The position numbers were made by a program, and so were the translations under genes. The notes under the pieces were generated by a model, which was not told where the DNA came from, ran no database searches, and saw nothing but the letters and a program-made list of their open reading frames with translations. Below are positions 5,594 to 6,932 of a stretch of DNA of 6,932 nt, one piece after another. Within the stretch, counting starts at the first letter, position 1, and each line of letters begins with the position of its first letter. The stretch lies in the NCBI GenBank assembly GCA_020054355.1, contig JAGVLI010000198.1, positions 1 to 6,932 of the forward strand, read 5' to 3'. The DNA comes from Planctomycetales bacterium (GTDB lineage Bacteria > Planctomycetota > Planctomycetia > Gemmatales > Gemmataceae).

Positions 5594-5956
5594 TTATGGC
5601 GCGCCGTCGCTGGGGGGGCGAATGCGCACGCGGCCAGCCTCCACCGTGATCATGGCTCCCCGGATCAACTCATCCCCATATTGCGTCAATACCTGCTGGC
5701 TAACCGCGCCCTGCTGCTGCGCGCGGATGTTGACGAGGCGCACAATCCCGCAGTGCGGCAAGCCTCGTCGGATCGCCAGTTCGCCAAAGTCCTTGTCGAG
5801 TGTGATGAGGACACGCTGTTCCCGGTGTGCCTGCGCCAGGATGTCTTCGTCACCTGGGTCCTGGGGCAGCTCACCTGTCCATAGCACGTCATGGCCAGAT
5901 GCTTGAAGCTCAGCCTTGGCACCACCCCAAACGCAGGTATCGAGCAACAGCTTCAT
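5594..5956 (-). CDS. DUF5615 PIN-like putative toxin
   Basis: The protein has 120 residues. It starts at ATG 5954-5956, which overlaps the DUF433 stop in an ATGA arrangement (translational coupling); a longer version of this frame begins upstream but would run through the antitoxin gene, so I reject it. The family pattern is clear: LLLDTCV at the N-terminus (Asp6), an acidic GDEDIL (35-40) leading into a helix, and VLITLDKDFGELA (49-61) with Asp54 and Asp56. PIN-like nucleases use such clustered acidic residues to bind metal, so the expected activity is RNA cleavage, held in check by the DUF433 partner. The target is unknown. The C-terminal 40 residues (QQVLTQYGDELIRGAMITVEAGRVRIR) form a helix and a beta hairpin, as is usual in this family. 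It is the last gene of the RHH-DUF433-DUF5615 unit. All expected acidic residues are present, so it is probably intact. Confidence 0.85.
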   Translation of the reverse strand: MKLLLDTCVWGGAKAELQASGHDVLWTGELPQDPGDEDILAQAHREQRVLITLDKDFGELAIRRGLPHCGIVRLVNIRAQQQGAVSQQVLTQYGDELIRGAMITVEAGRVRIRPPSDGAP

Positions 5957-6204
5957 GCGGCCGACTCGATTTTGAGAGGCTCGATCCGTTCGTGACCGAC
6001 CATCCGACGAGCATAGACCAGGCACGCCTGGATGTCTTCTTTTTCCAGCCAGGGGTAGCCCTGCAACAGCAGTTCCGGCGTATCGCCGGCAGCGAGCATA
6101 CCCAGGACATGTTCGACGGCTAGCCGGCGGCCGCGTATGATGGGCTTGCCGCCGAAGATGTTCGGATTGACCGTGATGCGGTCGAGAAGTTTCTGTTCGT
6201 CCAT
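5953..6204 (-). CDS. DUF433 antitoxin
   Basis: The protein has 83 residues, from ATG 6202-6204 to TGA 5953-5955, sharing ATGA with the toxin start. The DUF433 signature is evident: ITVNPNIFGGKPIIRGRRLAVEHVLGMLAAG (10-40), where the GGKP.IRG.R motif leads into a helix-turn-helix-like segment, then PELLLQGYPWLEKEDIQACLVYA (43-65). Members of this family are commonly found directly upstream of DUF5615 proteins and are taken to be their antitoxins and operon autorepressors. An AGAGGA lies about 7 nt upstream of the start. The gap to the preceding RHH gene is only 3 nt, so ribosomes probably pass between them. Confidence 0.88.
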   Translation of the reverse strand: MDEQKLLDRITVNPNIFGGKPIIRGRRLAVEHVLGMLAAGDTPELLLQGYPWLEKEDIQACLVYARRMVGHERIEPLKIESAA

Positions 6205-6207
6205 CGC

Positions 6208-6420
6208 TCATCCTCTGCTGATAAGAACGGGTCGGTCGCGGAAAAAATCTGCTCGCAGCGCCTCGTCGCGTACTTCTTGCCAGGCGTTCAGCTCATCGTC
6301 GCTTTCCGTGCGCAAGTACGACTCCAGGGCATCGCGCACCAGTTCCTCGACACTCTGCTGGCGAAGTCGGGCGCGCTCGGCCAACGCTTGCTCTAGTTCG
6401 GTTGGTATGGGGACAGTCAC
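6208..6420 (-). CDS. Ribbon-helix-helix antitoxin-like protein
   Basis: I place the start at GTG 6418-6420 because GGGGAG (6426-6431) sits 5 nt upstream and because the protein then opens MTVPIPTELEQAL, the usual start of the RHH fold. This gives 70 residues. An in-frame ATG at 6445-6447 would add 9 residues but has no Shine-Dalgarno match, and a still longer version would enter tilS. The RHH domain is strand TVPIP, helix TELEQALAERARL, turn, helix SVEELVRDALESYLR. The acidic tail (TESDDELNAWQEVRDEALRADFF) looks like a toxin-neutralising tail. RHH antitoxins bind operator DNA as dimers. It ends 3 nt before the DUF433 gene, which makes two antitoxin-like genes for one visible toxin. It may be an orphan, an extra regulator, or part of a three-component system. 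Confidence 0.75.
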   Translation of the reverse strand: MTVPIPTELEQALAERARLRQQSVEELVRDALESYLRTESDDELNAWQEVRDEALRADFFRDRPVLISRG

Positions 6421-6464
6421 GATCGCTCCCCGAGCAAAATGAACCATTGCCGATTTCGACGATC

Positions 6465-6932
6465 TTAACACATCGGCCCCACCTGAACCACACGTCCTCG
6501 GCAACGGGCCTGAAGTCCGCCGGGCAGGTCCAGGGCCGATTGTGCCGTGCCTACCAGTTCTGCCAGCCGTTCCCAGGCGGCGAAATTCATCGCCGCTTGC
6601 GGCCAGTTTTCGCGCAGCCAGGCCAGGCGAAATGCTTCCCGAACGACGTGTCGCGGCGCTTGCGCCAGGCGCTGCCGGTCGAAGATCAGCAGCGGGCCCG
6701 CGCGCGGCAACTCGGCTGCCATCAGTAAATCCCGAGCAGCGCTGGCCACGATCCGGGCCGCCTCGTCCGCTTGCTCGGCCAGCTGCGTCAGCAGCCGGGC
6801 AATCGCCGGGTTGTACTCGCGGGCCAGCAACGGCAGCAGTTCGTGGCGAATGCGATTGCGCGTCAGGTCGAGATTTTGATTCGAGCTGTCCAGGCGATAG
6901 GGCTGCTTCAGTTCATCGAGGTAGGCCAGCAC
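6465..6932 (-). CDS. tilS: tRNA(Ile)-lysidine synthase, C-terminal part (cut by window edge)
   Basis: TilS uses ATP and lysine to convert C34 of the CAU-anticodon isoleucine tRNA to lysidine, so that it reads AUA. Only the last 155 codons are in the window; the N-terminal PP-loop ATPase domain with its SGGxDS motif lies to the right of 6932, and the first visible codon (GTG, 6930-6932) is internal. The family's linker motif is present: YRLDSSNQN followed by LTRNRIRHELLPLL near the left of the fragment. It is followed by the helical substrate-binding region (YNPAIARLLTQLAEQADEAARIV) and a short LDLPGGLQARCRGRVVQVGP terminus. The long second C-terminal domain of E. coli TilS appears to be absent, as in many shorter bacterial forms. 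The stop is TAA 6465-6467, 44 nt before the RHH gene start, so read-through transcription into the toxin-antitoxin genes is likely. Confidence 0.88.
   Translation of the reverse strand: MLAYLDELKQPYRLDSSNQNLDLTRNRIRHELLPLLAREYNPAIARLLTQLAEQADEAARIVASAARDLLMAAELPRAGPLLIFDRQRLAQAPRHVVREAFRLAWLRENWPQAAMNFAAWERLAELVGTAQSALDLPGGLQARCRGRVVQVGPMC

Noticed and set aside
4064..5884. Long plus-strand open frame (606 codons) opposite purH
   Set aside because: It is an antisense shadow produced by GC-rich codon use; purH on the minus strand is unambiguous.
5594..6211. Extended 205-residue form of the DUF5615 toxin
   Set aside because: The extra N-terminal part runs out of frame through the whole DUF433 gene and looks like noise. 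The ATG at 5954-5956 in the ATGA overlap gives the family's normal length.

Overview
The window looks like a piece of a high-GC planctomycete chromosome, most likely a Gemmataceae-type organism. This rests on the GC-rich coding style, several lineage-restricted proteins of unknown function, and intergenic spaces filled with palindromic repeats. No ribosomal RNA or other taxonomic marker is present, so the assignment is inference. The only two universally conserved genes are purH (complete) and tilS (3' part).

Layout, left to right. Positions 1-50 hold two adjacent perfect palindromes. Positions 81-1472 (minus) hold one reading frame for a membrane-anchored thioredoxin-like protein, interrupted by a single in-frame TGA at 669-671. 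The frame continues on both sides of the TGA, the TGA falls inside the thioredoxin-like fold at the start of the first helix, and a SECIS-like hairpin follows it at the spacing expected for bacterial selenocysteine insertion. I read this as a candidate selenoprotein of 463 residues with Sec at 268. A nonsense mutation or sequencing error is the competing explanation. A 137-base divergent spacer leads to a plus-strand polytopic membrane protein (1610-2239). A 44-bp tandem repeat with an inverted copy forming a 23-bp perfect hairpin (2317-2469) precedes a secreted protein with a probable small beta-barrel C-terminal domain (2518-3411). A hairpin at 3425-3458 separates it from convergent minus-strand genes.

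From 3481 to the right edge everything is on the minus strand. In transcription order these are tilS (5' end outside the window), a ribbon-helix-helix antitoxin-like gene, a DUF433 antitoxin, a DUF5615 PIN-like toxin, purH, and a small unknown protein. The RHH, DUF433 and DUF5615 genes are packed with a 3-nt gap and a 4-nt ATGA overlap, so they form one translationally coupled unit, probably a toxin-antitoxin module lodged between two housekeeping genes. purH supplies the last two steps of IMP synthesis; TilS lysidylates the AUA-decoding isoleucine tRNA.

The most rewarding observation is the in-frame TGA with its SECIS-like element. The repeat families and the three-gene toxin-antitoxin layout are second-tier.
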